A stretch of 64,000 bases of DNA, taken from the NCBI GenBank assembly GCA_017654935.2, contig CM065687.1, forward strand, positions 16,204,785-16,268,784, read 5' to 3'. The notes under the pieces are model-generated. The model did no database searches, was not told the DNA's origin, and saw nothing but the letters and a program-made list of their open reading frames with translations. Shown piece after piece: positions 1 through 9,556 of the stretch (positions are counted from its first letter, which is position 1; each line of letters starts with the position of its first letter). The stretch comes from Phymorhynchus buccinoides (lineage: Eukaryota > Mollusca > Gastropoda > Neogastropoda > Raphitomidae). The translations under genes and the position numbers were made by a program.

Positions 1-979
1 TTTATGGATTGGTCACAGGTAACTTCCGCATGGAATATCCGCTTATGTGTGTACACGGCCTTAGCCTCACTATTTCAATCTCAGACATAATGGTTTAACT
101 ACTTGTAGACCTTTCTTATCATGGCAGTATCTAGCTGCATGTTATCAGAGTTTGCTTTTATTGTGTTTTTGTGTGTGTGTCTTCTTTTTATCTGATTTAC
201 TGTCATATTTTGGATGGCATGAAATTAATAAAGAAGAAAGTCAATTTCAGTTTTACTAAGACTATGTCCTATGTTTGACCTGGGCTTCATGACATCAAAT
301 TCAAATTTAAGTTATTGGAAGTCCAGCACTTTAAAAAAAAAAAAATCATTTTGTCAGTTTTAATTTGTATTTAAAAAAAAAAGGGAACATGTTTGAAATG
401 TAAAGGGTGAAATGTTTTAAATGTATCAGAAAATAAACGCCACAAAGCAAACGGTTGAAGTTTACTCAGAAAACTGTTCATAGTACCCGGTAATAGTACA
501 GTCATAATAAGTCTCTTCTTAGGAAAATGAATGTGTGGCTTGCAAGGGGTGGAGAGATGAGAGATTCAAAAGAAGAAAGATGTATGGATATAATATCTGG
601 GTTGAGTTTCACTAGAGGACGGTTGCCGTGCGAATAACTTACGCCAAAAGGGGTCTAAGAAACGCTTTACAAAACGTTTTTTGCAGAAAAATATTATAAG
701 CTCTTGTCTGGTTGGTCCAAAAAAAAGTATTATTTTAACCAAACTTTAATGAACCAATCAACAACAAGAAATGTATTCACCCCATGCATGTCACATGATA
801 GTTTGCCGAGATATACTTTGGTGGCAGGCTCAGAGCGCTTCACGAACTATCGGCAAGCGAAAGGTGTTTCTTAGACCGTTTTTGCCGATTTGAGCTAACG
901 CTACGTAACGTTAGCCCTTGTGAAACGGCCCCCTGATTTCTAGTTTTGAAAGCGATCTTTTGGCACAGTTTATAATGCG
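1..979. other. 5' flank / upstream intron of UBA1, no exon seen
   Basis: AT-rich non-coding DNA upstream of the first recognisable UBA1 exon. The first 70 bases resemble the start of the third contig at 34015-34075, so a dispersed repeat end lies here. Around 640-900 there is an inverted pair of the type GTCTAAGAAACG / GTTTCTTAGAC that may mark an old foldback element. I found no exon encoding the nuclear N-terminal extension of UBA1. Confidence 0.5.
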
Positions 980-1461
980 CAGGGCTCCCCATTTTGTTTC
1001 ACCATAGAGGGTATTTTCACCCCCAGGAAGCGGCTATAGAGGGTCTCTTCACCCCCAGGGTGAACTTATAGAGGGTGAAAAATCAAAACAAAATAAGCAT
1101 AAAGACATGTGGGTACTGTAAAAAAAAAGTAAAGTAAAGTAAAGTAAAGGAAGGAAGAAAGAAAGGAAGGAAGTTGAGGGCTCCATTGGACTTAGCGAGT
1201 AGAGGGGTGGAAGAGGAAGGGTCTTTATCTTCTAACCTAAACAGACAGCAGTGGTACCAGACTCGTAAACTTTGGGCTGGCATGCCTAATTGGTCTCATG
1301 GGTCTGCAGTAGACCGGCGAATGGGAGATGGGCTCACGCACTCGGCAGATTTATAGTGCGTCTCTACCCTCGAGTAGTAATTATAGTGCGTCGTTTCACC
1401 CCCAGTGCGAAGTTTTAATGCGTCTGTCACGCACATTTGACGCACAGAATGGGGAGCCCTG
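980..1461. mobile_element. 482-bp non-autonomous DNA transposon, CAGGGCTCCCCATT termini
   Basis: Terminal inverted repeats of about 14 bp start with CAG and end with CTG, and the element is flanked by a 5-bp direct duplication ATGCG (975-979 and 1462-1466). The CAG...CTG ends and short duplication suggest a hAT-like MITE. It holds no convincing ORF; the internal part has GGAAG-type purine runs. The second UBA1 copy carries the same element, so insertion predates the split of the two copies. Confidence 0.65.
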
Positions 1462-1873
1462 ATGCGTTTCAATGTACTTTAAAACCCCCAACTTTAAGCA
1501 TTATATGACATTCTTAGGTTCGTGTAATGTAGGTTTCTGCCGTAAGTCTCTAAAATAAGTACCCCATTATCACATTTTTAACCCTCTATAAATCCAGGAA
1601 TGAATGGAATAGACAGATAATAGAAACATAGGAATAAGGGGAAGTAACAGTTAGTGTAAAACAAGGAATGAAAGAGTTAAGAAAACAAGTATTGTGATTT
1701 GCATGTCTGGGATGTTAGTCTGATGATACATTCTTCTCTGAATGCCAAGTAAATTTGTGTGGATAAATTTACATATGTACACGGGAAAAGAAAATGACAC
1801 AATGACTAGTGTTATGGTTTAGAGAAACGTGCCTTTTGATGCATTATTTTAAAGATGATGTGTTTGTGTTCAG

Positions 1874-1935
1874 GTGGACATGGCCAAGAATGGAACGTCT
1901 GAGGATATTGATGAGGGCCTGTACTCTAGGCAGCT
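1874..1935 (+). CDS. UBA1: UBA1 exon A (copy 1): start of the cytoplasmic E1 isoform
   Basis: A 62-bp exon between TTCAG and GTAAGT. It encodes V-D followed by MAKNGTSEDIDEGLYSRQL, nearly identical to the start of the cytoplasmic isoform (UBA1b) of animal ubiquitin-activating enzyme E1, which in human begins at Met41. The ATG at 1880 has G at -3 and G at +4. Because the exon is entered through a 3' splice site and reads V-D before the Met, an upstream exon for the longer nuclear isoform is expected outside what I can see. It ends in phase 2 and joins exon B to make the Leu of [14 protein letters not shown]1 catalyses ATP-dependent activation of ubiquitin, the first step of ubiquitylation. Confidence 0.93.
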
Positions 1936-2385
1936 GTAAGTACAAAAGCTGTGTGTGTGTGTGTCACTGTATGTGTTTGTGTGTGTGTGATGCAATCTAC
2001 GTTTAAAGGCGATTTTGTAACTGGAATTTAATGTGAAGGAATAATTTATTTTAGAAATTGACCCATCATTTTCTGTAATCAAGGTTCATTTGACCCATGA
2101 AGTTTGAAACAATCTGAAGCTTTGGTTTAAATCAATAATTTTTGCTCTTACCAGGCCATCATTTTTAGTAGCATTCTACACAATTCACACTTCTGCTACA
2201 CTTCAAACTGTGCTCTTCAATTCTTGACTGCTGCACATTTTCTGTGCAGTTTGTTTGACAGTTTTTAGCGAATAGTGCTACACATTTCACACCGAAACTA
2301 CACATTTCAGCTATTCGGACCGCTCATGGTGTGTGTAAAGGGCTAACCTGGTGTGTTAAGTAAGAATTGAACTGCTGTTACCCAG

Positions 2386-2554
2386 GTATGTTCTGGGCCA
2401 CGAGGCCATGCGAAAGATGGCCAACTCCAACGTGCTGATCTCCGGGATGAGAGGCCTGGGCATGGAGATCGCTAAGAACGTGGTGCTGGGCGGGGTCAAG
2501 TCGGTCACCATCCACGACCCGGAGAAGGTGACCTTCACTGACCTCAGCTCGCAG
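2386..2554 (+). CDS. UBA1: UBA1 exon B (copy 1): inactive adenylation domain, Rossmann start
   Basis: A 169-bp exon between CCCAG and GTGAGT, phase 2 in and phase 0 out. It encodes [20 protein letters not shown], then a [19 protein letters not shown] stretch, then [14 protein letters not shown]. This is the glycine-rich beta-alpha-beta start of the inactive adenylation domain (IAD) of E1 enzymes. The domain forms the pseudo-symmetric half of the ThiF/MoeB-like adenylation unit. Codon use is GC-rich compared with the AT-rich introns. The second copy (16190-16358) is identical in protein sequence. Confidence 0.95.
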
Positions 2555-2647
2555 GTGAGTCACACTGGTCAAGAAATGTCAGGGTCAACAATAGATTTTT
2601 ACCTGTGTTCAGTGCACGGCGGCTCAGAAGAAAGAAGAGTATATAGA

Positions 2648-3392
2648 CAGAGCTGATTCTAGAGACGCGGGATTGGTACAATCCCCCGAAAATCTGTTCC
2701 TTCCCGCGATAATCGAGTCTTAATGCGGGCCGACTCCCGCACATTTGCAGAACTGCCCGCTATTTTCACCGATCGCTGCGGGCATGGCGTTCGTCGTCTG
2801 CAAAACCTGTTGTCTAGGCTACACAAACTGATCAACCAATCAATCACGTTCATCTCATTCATCTTGAATACCGACGAGAACTTGCGAGAGTTTAAGCCGC
2901 CATATTGGATTTCTTCCAAAATGAAGCGCGTAGCCACGCTCCTTGATTTTGACTTTCGCGGAGGCAAAGTGAAAAAAAAGCAGTCTGTGCCACATGATGA
3001 GTCGGAGTGTGGAGAAGAGCTTGAAGAAACGGCGACTACATCCCAAAACTCGGAGAAGCAGCCTGATAACAGCGCCAGTGCAAGGGAACACCGGTTCCAA
3101 GACGACTGGCTGAAGAAGTGGCCATGGAGAGTGGCGGAATGCAGTGCAAAGTGTGTTTAAAGCACAAGAAAAAGAACGCATTTACATCACCCACGGGCTG
3201 CAGCAACTACCGAACGAACACACACTGTCTTTAATTTGTATGTATGAATGCTTTCAATTAACAATTTAAAAATAGATTTGTATGTCATGGCTGTTTTCCC
3301 TTGTATCCACTGGACCTGCCACCAATCCCCCCTTTTTTCAATCATAGGGGGGGAATGCCCCCCCTTTTTCAAAATCCTAGAATCAGCTCTGT
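2648..3392 (+). mobile_element. hAT-like element with 6-bp target duplication
   Basis: The element lies in the intron after exon B. Its inverted ends are CAGAGCTGATTCTAG and CTAGAATCAGCTCTG, flanked by the 6-bp duplication TATAGA (2642-2647 and 3393-3398). It encodes the N-terminal part of a transposase-like protein (separate entry) but no catalytic domain, so it is a deletion derivative. CAG...CTG ends with a 6-bp duplication fit the hAT6-type group; that assignment is an inference. Confidence 0.75.
2921..3160 (+). pseudogene. Truncated transposase N-terminus, frameshifted
   Basis: The reading frame starts MKRVATLLDFDFRGGKVKKK, continues through an acidic Ser/Glu-rich linker, and then FQDDWLKKWPW, the entry to a BED-like zinc finger. 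A 13-bp deletion between two ATGG motifs, relative to the second copy at 16724-17050, throws the frame off just before the Cys-x2-Cys part. The frame then ends early at 3160. It is a relic carried inside the 2648-3392 element. Confidence 0.6.
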
Positions 3393-3639
3393 ATAGATTG
3401 AAAGGGTTAGGTTAGAAAATAGGAGTTTTGTTTTGTTTTGCTGTCCCATCTTCTGTCTGAGCCGCACAGTGGCGTTGCTCTCATGCCACTCATCTTTGTT
3501 CCCAACTGACAGCCACACCCCTGGTTTGTCAGGTCGCAGAATCCAAAACCAGCAGGGAAGTGAACAATTAATCCTACTAGCGTAGCGAAATACACTTCTA
3601 TTTCAGAATGAATCATGAATTTTGTGTGTGCGTGTGCAG

Positions 3640-3716
3640 TTTTTCCTGCGTGAAGAGGATCTGGGCAAGAACCGTGCGGAAGTGTCGCAGCCTCGACTGG
3701 CGGAGCTGAACAGCTA
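3640..3716 (+). pseudogene. Partial UBA1 exon C, tandem unit 1 (no 5' splice site)
   Basis: 77 bp identical to the start of exon C ([20 protein letters not shown] and on to NSY), preceded by the same TGTGTGCAG acceptor. It breaks off into ATTAGGAAATAC with no GT donor. Reading through from this acceptor leaves the UBA1 frame and meets a stop, so it cannot serve as a normal exon. It is the first of two truncated units with a 119-bp period. Confidence 0.85.
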
Positions 3717-3758
3717 CATTAGGAAATACATTCATCAATTTTGTGTGTGCGTGTGCAG

Positions 3759-3835
3759 TTTTTCCTGCGTGAAGAGGATCTGGGCAAGAACCGTGCGGAA
3801 GTGTCGCAGCCTCGACTGGCGGAGCTGAACAGCTA
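3759..3835 (+). pseudogene. Partial UBA1 exon C, tandem unit 2 (no 5' splice site)
   Basis: Second 119-bp unit: the same acceptor plus the first 77 bp of exon C, again without a donor. Like unit 1 it has GATCTGGGC, where the genuine exon has GATCTAGGC. The second UBA1 copy has only one such partial unit, so the unit number is variable. Confidence 0.85.
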
Positions 3836-3877
3836 CATTAGGAAATACACGTATCAATTTTGTGTGTGCGTGTGCAG

Positions 3878-4012
3878 TTTTTCCTGCGTGAAGAGGATCT
3901 AGGCAAGAACCGTGCGGAAGTGTCGCAGCCTCGACTGGCGGAGCTGAACAGCTATGTGCCTGTGGCCAGCTCCACTGCCAGCCTGGACGAAGCCTTCCTC
4001 TCACAGTTCCAG
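3878..4012 (+). CDS. UBA1: UBA1 exon C (copy 1), full-length
   Basis: A 135-bp exon (45 codons, phase 0 to 0) between GTGCAG and GTCAGT. It encodes [20 protein letters not shown], then AELNSYVPV and a variable stretch, ending FLSQFQ. The R-E-E-D-x-G-K-N-R-A and P-R-L-x-E-L-N-x-Y-V motifs are hallmarks of the E1 inactive adenylation domain. It is the third and only complete copy in a tandem array of exon-C starts, and the only one followed by a good 5' splice site. Confidence 0.95.
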
Positions 4013-4341
4013 GTCAGTGTGTGTGTGCGAGTGCATGTCTCTGGGTGAGTGCGTTCATGCACAATGTGTGCGTTCATTCCCGGTTGTTGTGTGCACATGG
4101 CTTGTGTGCGTGTGTCAATGTCTGTGTGATACAGAAGCTACAACATTTATAATGTTATGTTTTGCTTTACTATTTTTTTTAAGTACATGTGGCTAATCTG
4201 TAAGGACATTTTCTATTATGCATGGGGATGCCATTTAAATTGTTTTTTCGTTTAGATCATGAATATTTACTTTGTTAGACTTGAGTATTTAGCATTGTAA
4301 ACTTCTATAACAGGTTGTTTTGTTTGACACGACAAGAGAAA

Positions 4342-4425
4342 ATTCGAGGGGTAATTGTCTAAACGTGTTATCACCCTTCTTTATTCCTCTTGTGATAACA
4401 CGCTTAGGCAACTACCCCTCGAAAT
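4342..4425. repeat. Hairpin-forming inverted repeat in UBA1 intron (copy 1)
   Basis: Two arms of 33-34 bp (4342-4374 and 4392-4425) around a 17-nt loop, centred on GAGGGGTAATT and its complement. Three arm mismatches are present here, but the arms are perfect over 29 bp in the second copy (18679-18762). It may be a tiny MITE or a transcribed stem-loop. Confidence 0.8.
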
Positions 4426-4643
4426 AATAGAGTTGAGGTCTGGTACATTTTCTTCTTCATTTTAGCTTGAAATTGATATGCTGATAAATGTAGGTCCTGA
4501 AATTGCCTCTGGCCCCCATTTCCCACTTTCCGCCTTTCGTATCCCATTTTTTATTTGCGTTTTGCTTGACTTATTTTGGTACTTGGTGTTGTTTAATAAA
4601 GTTGAAATGTTAGTGTTGAAGCACCGCTGTGTTTGAGGTGCAG

Positions 4644-4750
4644 GTGGTGGTATTAACCGACTCCAACTACGAAGATCAAATACGTGTGGGCGAATACTGT
4701 CACAGCCACGGCATCAAGTTCATTGTGGCGGAAACAAGAGGCCTCTTTGG
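4644..4750 (+). CDS. UBA1: UBA1 exon D (copy 1): inactive adenylation domain
   Basis: A 107-bp exon between GGTGCAG and GTAAGT, phase 0 to 2. It encodes [20 protein letters not shown], then [16 protein letters not shown]. These match the E1 segment V-V-L-T, R-V-G-E-x-C-H and T-R-G-L-F-G that precedes the first catalytic-cysteine half domain. The coding sequence is the same in the second copy (18981-19087). Confidence 0.95.
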
Positions 4751-4823
4751 GTAAGTTGCTTAGTTGTTTGTTTCTTTTTGGGTTTTTTAATCCACCAGAT
4801 GCATGCACAAGGCTTCAAATATC

Positions 4824-5477
4824 CAGACCTGCCTACTGCTACGATTTGGCCGTAGCAGCTACGAAAAATAAAGCTTTGCTATGGAGCTACGGCAACCTTA
4901 ACATTGCTACGGAGAAGAAAAAAATGCAGCCGCATTTTATTTTTGCTTATGCCGTTCCCGGTTTTGTCTGTTTCTAAGAGCAGACGCCATGTCACGCACA
5001 ATAACCTATTCACTTCCGTTTTTATCAGTGACTGCGCATGCGTTCTTATTACTTTCTCTGAAAAAATGGCGGACTCCAGCAGCAGTAGCGATTCGGGAGA
5101 TGTTTCAAACGAAAAAAGCCGAACCCAAACCAGAAAACGAAAATCATCTGGCACACCATCTTGTTCTAAGAAAAAACATCGGCCTGACGCACAAGTTTTC
5201 AAAATAGCTTACACGGAGGAGTGGCCTTGCATCGTCAGAAGTCGACTTGGTGCGAACCATGCTCACTGCAACCTCTGCCATGCAGACTTCTCTGTGAATC
5301 ATGGCGGTAGAGACGACCGTCAACACGTTCAATCGGCGAAACATAAACAGTACGTTTCGGCTCAGGAAGAGAACAAATTGATTGCCGTCGTTTGTGGATG
5401 CTACGAAAAAATTTGCCATGCTACTGAAAATTGATGGCTGGGCTACTGATTGGGAAAATTCCAAGTAGGCAGGTCTG
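4824..5477 (+). mobile_element. 654-bp hAT-like element with 6-bp target duplication
   Basis: Ends are CAGACCTGCCTAC and GTAGGCAGGTCTG, flanked by AATATC on both sides (4818-4823 and 5478-5483). The subterminal region has several GCTACG motifs. It encodes a zinc-finger ORF (5066-5434). Other copies lie at 13431-13870, cut by the gap, and at 19163-19344 plus 25681-26158, split by the DIRS insertion. Confidence 0.75.
5066..5434 (+). CDS. Transposon ORF with BED-like zinc finger, 122 aa
   Basis: A small protein: a Ser/Asp-rich start MADSSSSSDSGDVSNEKSRT, a basic Lys/Arg-rich stretch that could be a nuclear localisation signal, then FKIAYTEEWPC and a finger-like segment C-N-L-C followed by H and by HVQSAKHKQ. 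Cys-x2-Cys with two downstream His in an EEW...C..C...H..S..H layout is what hAT-family transposases and domesticated relatives have at the N-terminus for DNA binding. The catalytic RNase-H-like domain and the dimerisation domain are missing, so this is at best a DNA-binding fragment. The frame stays open here, but the copy near 25744 has a 1-bp frameshift. A host function is not supported. Confidence 0.55.
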   Translation: MADSSSSSDSGDVSNEKSRTQTRKRKSSGTPSCSKKKHRPDAQVFKIAYTEEWPCIVRSRLGANHAHCNLCHADFSVNHGGRDDRQHVQSAKHKQYVSAQEENKLIAVVCGCYEKICHATEN

Positions 5478-5757
5478 AATATCAGATGTTTCTCTAAAAT
5501 GATATAAAAATCCATAGGATGAGTTTAAAAAGGAAATTTGTCTTCAAAGAAACATGATATGTTGCCCCATGAAATCTCCCACTTTTTTTTCTTTTCTTCT
5601 CCTGTTGTGTTGAACTCTGTGGCCAACCGCCATCTTCATGCTTGTTTGACCAACCTACATGGCCATAATAACTTGCGCCAGTTAATGTGTAGGTGGAATG
5701 GATTTATGATTGCATTGTTGCACGCGGTCATATTTGCTATGTTTTGTTTTTCTTCAG

Positions 5758-5848
5758 GAAAGTGTTCTGTGACTTTGGCACCAACTTTGTGATCCTGGAC
5801 GGGGATGGAGAACAGCCCATTTCATGTATGATAGCTAGCATTGAAAAG
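5758..5848 (+). CDS. UBA1: UBA1 exon E (copy 1): entry to FCCH domain
   Basis: A 91-bp exon between TTCTTCAG and GTGAGA, phase 2 in and phase 0 out. It encodes KVFCDFGTNFVILDGDGEQP, then ISCMIASIEK. F-C-D-F-G and D-G-D-G-E-Q-P correspond to the end of the first IAD segment and the start of the first catalytic cysteine half-domain (FCCH) of E1. It is matched by 26440-26530 in the second copy. Confidence 0.94.
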
Positions 5849-5954
5849 GTGAGACAACCACAGACTTGAATTGGTGTGTAAGTGTGTATGAGTGTCTCTG
5901 TGTGTGCGTGTTTGTGTGAGTGTGTTGTTTAGTTATTCAGTGTTCTGTCTTTAA

Positions 5955-6177
5955 CCCCTTGACTGCCACTAGTGTATTACGTACTGACCCGATGACGTCA
6001 CTGATGATGTCATCGGATGAAGAGGAATAACCCTGATATGCTGGTTTTTGCTCTAACATAATCAAGAGAGTAATATTCCCCAGACCATTTTCTCAGATTG
6101 GCTCTATCAGTTGTCTTTTTCATGTCATGATTTGCCCAGGTTTTTTTTTCCTTTCATTTTCTCTGGCAGTCAAGGGG
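5955..6177. mobile_element. TTAA-flanked MITE, CCCCTTGACTGCCA ends
   Basis: A 223-bp foldback element with ends CCCCTTGACTGCCA and TGGCAGTCAAGGGG, flanked by TTAA on each side. A TTAA duplication with C-rich ends is typical of piggyBac-like elements. It is internally non-coding and contains TGACGTCA / GATGATGTCATC. The orthologous insertion is at 26637-26837. Confidence 0.75.
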
Positions 6178-6571
6178 TTAAAATAGGTCATAGTTAGTGT
6201 GCAAAATGTACCTCTAAATTTGTAGGGGGTCACCTATGCAATGCTACTTCTGATTTAAATTGTAGTGCATACTTTAGGAAAACAGTGTGTCGGGTGAACA
6301 TTTGGTCTTCTTCTTCTCCTCTGTCAATCGCTTAGACCATAACTGCCAACTTTCCAGAATCCCAAAGCGGAAAATTTGTCTAAAATCTGGTGCGTCGGAT
6401 GGGAGTTTTGAGCGTCTCCCCCATAAGTTTTAGCGCTGGTTACCGATATGGAGATGTAGAACTGTTCGAAGTCAAGGGTTTTAGAAAGTTGGAAGGTTTG
6501 AAATGGTTTAAGTACACATTGCCTTTTGTGTGAAAGCTTGATTCCTGCATAGCATTATCATAAGTGTTGTT

Positions 6572-6722
6572 GTTGTCATACCCTGGCTTAAAGACTCCAG
6601 GGATCATCCCAAAAGCCGAAGCATTTGAACACTATGGTACAAATGCACCAGCTAGGGATGAGAACATTACGTGTGTGACCGTTTTTGATTACCCTGCCGC
6701 GCGGGCAGCCACACTCAGACTA
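6572..6722 (+). repeat. Dispersed repeat, CTGGCTTAAAGACTCCAGGG family
   Basis: About 150 bp shared with 10727-10895 (minus), 27238-27385 (plus) and 63434-63585 (minus). It includes CAGGGATCATCCC, a TGGTACAAATGCACC core and GCAGCCACACTC. Four copies in 64 kb make it a common short interspersed family. I saw no clear tRNA head. Confidence 0.7.
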
Positions 6723-6975
6723 AGGAGGATATCATGAGTGAAAGTATTTCCTGAAATCAGGATTGCAAAAGCTGATAGAAAGAGTCCTCAGGATTGGCCA
6801 TCTTGTCATCCGGAAACAGTCTTATAAAATGAAACATTTCTGCCAACGTTGATGGCAGATTAAAACAAGATGATAGACATGCAATTCTAACATTTTACAT
6901 CCATCCTTTATATACAGACACACACATATAATGGCAATTATTTTTAATGTGGTCACCACTTCAGGATTGGGATTA

Positions 6976-7366
6976 CCGTAAAAACTGGACTGTAAGATGC
7001 ACCTGTATATATATAAGCTGCACCCCTTAAATTGACAAAATATGAGGCATTTATTCATATATAAGCTGCACCAGCTTATAAGCTGCAGATAAAATTCTGT
7101 GTGCACAAACCAACACAAATATAGAAGTTCTCGTATCAGAACATAAGATTTAATGTCCTCAGATACTTTAAACAGTCGATTTGAATCTATTGATTACCAA
7201 AACCAGTTTTGAGTCTAAAGAAGCTGAAAATAGGCTGACGAATGTGGCCAGAAACAGATTTAATCATACTGATAAATGTAGAATGGGAAAAAAAATCCAC
7301 AGATAAGCAGCATGGGTTAAATAAAGTTGAGGAAAAAAGTAGCGGTTTATAGTCCGCATTTTACGG
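6976..7366. mobile_element. TA-flanked MITE, CCGTAAAA ends
   Basis: A 391-bp element with CCGTAAAA at one end and TTTTACGG at the other and TA on both sides, as in Tc1/mariner-type MITEs. Internally it repeats ATATAAGCTGCACC. The second copy (27643-28278) has an extra TTAA MITE nested inside it. Confidence 0.7.
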
Positions 7367-7486
7367 TAAGATTCAGGGAACATTGAAACGTGTTATTTCA
7401 GGATTGAGGGAATGTTTTACTTTTTCACCCATGCATTTTTTATTTAACCCTGTTCAGTGTGTGTGAACTGTGGTTGCTGTGTGCAG

Positions 7487-7619
7487 GGTGAGAACAGCGT
7501 GGTGGCCACGGTCGACGAAACCAAGCACGGCCTGGAGGACGGGGACCACGTCACCTTCTCCGAAGTGCAGGGCATGACCGAGCTCAACGGATGTGAGCCC
7601 ATCAAGATCAAAGTCCTCG
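7487..7619 (+). CDS. UBA1: UBA1 exon F (copy 1): FCCH domain
   Basis: A 133-bp exon between GTGCAG and GTATGT, phase 0 to 1. It encodes [20 protein letters not shown], then [15 protein letters not shown] and a basic end IKIKVL. The G-x-V-T-x-x-D-E-x-x-H-G-x-x-x-G-D and F-S-E-V-Q-G-M-x-E-L-N-G motifs identify the FCCH beta-barrel-like domain of E1. The exon is conserved at 28399-28531. Confidence 0.95.
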
Positions 7620-7637
7620 GTATGTAGGGTAGCTTAT

Positions 7638-7790
7638 CATATTTTTCGGATTATAAGGCGCACCCACGAAATTTTACAAAAATGTTTTTGCTACAATACT
7701 TTCTTGCTACATCACTTGTCATTTTATAAGGCACAGGGGTTTCAGGCTCGGGAAAAAAAGTATCGCCTTATAGTCAGAAAAAATTGGTTC
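7638..7790. repeat. MITE-like repeat, TTATAAGGCGCACC family
   Basis: A short element just after exon F, running from ATTTTTCGGATTATAAGGCG to GTATCGCCTTATAGTC. Relatives are at 10067-10150 (truncated), 28550-28700, 30977-31060 and 49258-49431. The end at 49258 shows the full CCGTATTTTA / TAAAAATACGG inverted ends. Confidence 0.6.
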
Positions 7791-8049
7791 TCACATCAAC
7801 GGCCGTGAACCCATCAAGATCAAATGTGAGCCCATCAACATCAAACTCAAGTCCTCTGTATGTAGCCGCAGAGGTTCAGATTGTTTTCAGTCTTCATGCA
7901 GGCATCAGAAGTAGAAGTAGAACTGTCAGAGGATTTGCTAATTTTGAGAGGATTAAAAATTCCTGGCAGAGGACTTGTTTCTGGTGTCAGGTTTTACCGA
8001 TTTTGGTGAGTGTGATCTTTGCTGTCAAATGGCATTTGATGGTGGTACT

Positions 8050-8625
8050 TCCCCGTGGGGATAGCGGGGGGGTGTCTTTCATAAAAATAGTTCCCCCACC
8101 TTCTGGAAGTTCTGTGCTTGTAACTTCAATCTGCCACTCTTTGACTCTGCCTTTTCCTTTGCTTACTGTCATCAAAGACACTGAAAAGAAAGACTAACAT
8201 CTGGTCCCTTTTCCCTATATGAGTAGTGAGGACAGAAACACTAGTTATGTCCCTTTTAAGCGTAACACATTTAGGTTACATTAACTCTTGTTTTCAAACC
8301 TGAGAGAGTTATCTTTTCATGAGTCAGTTATACTTTGGATAACTACCCCACTAACGATAACTCTATCAGCTCGCCATAACTCTTAAGTAGTCCATCTTAC
8401 CCTTTTAGAGTCTTTGCTGTCATCTACTATCTGATTTATTGGCCCATTTTCCTGCCTTTAAAAAAACCAAATCTTCTGAATAACTTTTCTCCTTTGAGCT
8501 CCTCCGAAATCAGAATGTGTCGGCTGTACGCAGCGGGGAGACCAGTGACAACTGAAAGGGGACACATACGTACTTTACCCATTATGTCCATATGGCCTGG
8601 GCATGCAAAAGAAGAAGAAGATGAT
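8050..8625 (-). repeat. Dispersed repeat (GATTTCGGAGGAGCTCAAAG family)
   Basis: A minus-strand copy of a family also seen at 28970-29535 (minus), 32430-32770 (plus), 35840-36010 (plus, partial) and 54064-54410 (plus). Conserved blocks are CACTGGTCTCC, CCAACACATTCCGATTTCGG and CAGAACTTCCAGAAGGTGGG, followed by a C-rich tract. The family is unclassified; the lack of inverted ends suggests a SINE or truncated LINE. Confidence 0.6.
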
Positions 8626-9047
8626 GGTACTTGTTAAGTGAGCATCAGAACTAGTGAATGCTGTGTGTTTGACGGAAAATTGAGCGCAGTTGCTGATAAA
8701 TGCATTGTCATTGTTTGCTTGTCAATTTCTAGGATGCAGGATGAAATTAATTTTTTTTTTTTTTTTTAAGGTGGAATGAATTTCATTTTCTGTCTTTCAG
8801 TCATTTTCTCTAACATTCCTTCCATACTGAAAATAGTAACATAGCGTTTAATAATGCTCTCATTTTTGTTTGGTACTAGTTGAAACCGTGGTCACTTTTG
8901 TTTTACAATTTGTAATGGAAACTTGACTAAGGTAAGTCAAGACTTTGCTTGTAAGCGTACAGCATAATTTTTTCCCTTGAATGTTTGATACAAAGGTGCT
9001 GTTGTATTTGTTTGGGCATAAATGTTGTTTATTTTTTTCTTTGATAG

Positions 9048-9145
9048 GTCCATACACGTTCAGCATAGGGGACACCACCAAGTACTCCAACTACATCAGG
9101 GGAGGCAATGCCGTCCAGGTCAAAATGCCCAAGACAATCGACTTC
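9048..9145 (+). CDS. UBA1: UBA1 exon G (copy 1): FCCH domain
   Basis: A 98-bp exon between TTGATAG and GTAAGT, phase 1 in and phase 0 out. It encodes [20 protein letters not shown], then [13 protein letters not shown]. The P-Y-T-F-S-I-x-D-T and Y-I-R-G-G motifs are strongly conserved in animal E1 FCCH domains. The second copy (29962-30059) differs by one residue: Asp becomes Asn in the final T-I-D-F. Confidence 0.95.
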
Positions 9146-9556
9146 GTAAGTACAGTAATTTGTATGCTTTTATGTGTTTTGGGGGTCAAAGGATTGGACT
9201 TGTGCTTATTTGGTATTTTGTATAAGTTGAATTAATGAAATGGGGAAAACTCAGCAAAAGAGAAATGTGTGTGTGTGAGAGAGATAGAGAGGGTAGGTGT
9301 GGGTGGGGTTAAATGTTTCCAATCCTTTGTGTATTTGAAAATGTTTTAATGGAGCAAGAATGCAAACCATTCTGAATTTTTGTTTGTTTCATCCATTCAT
9401 TGACAGTTTAAAAGAACCGAAATAAACATGAGAAAAACCGTAACGGAATGGAAAAGTTGAAAACGGCAGGATAAATGTGTAAAAAAAATAAATTGCATTG
9501 CTTGTTTTTCACTCGCTGTTACATAATGGTATTTTTAATTTTTATGCAATAAACAG

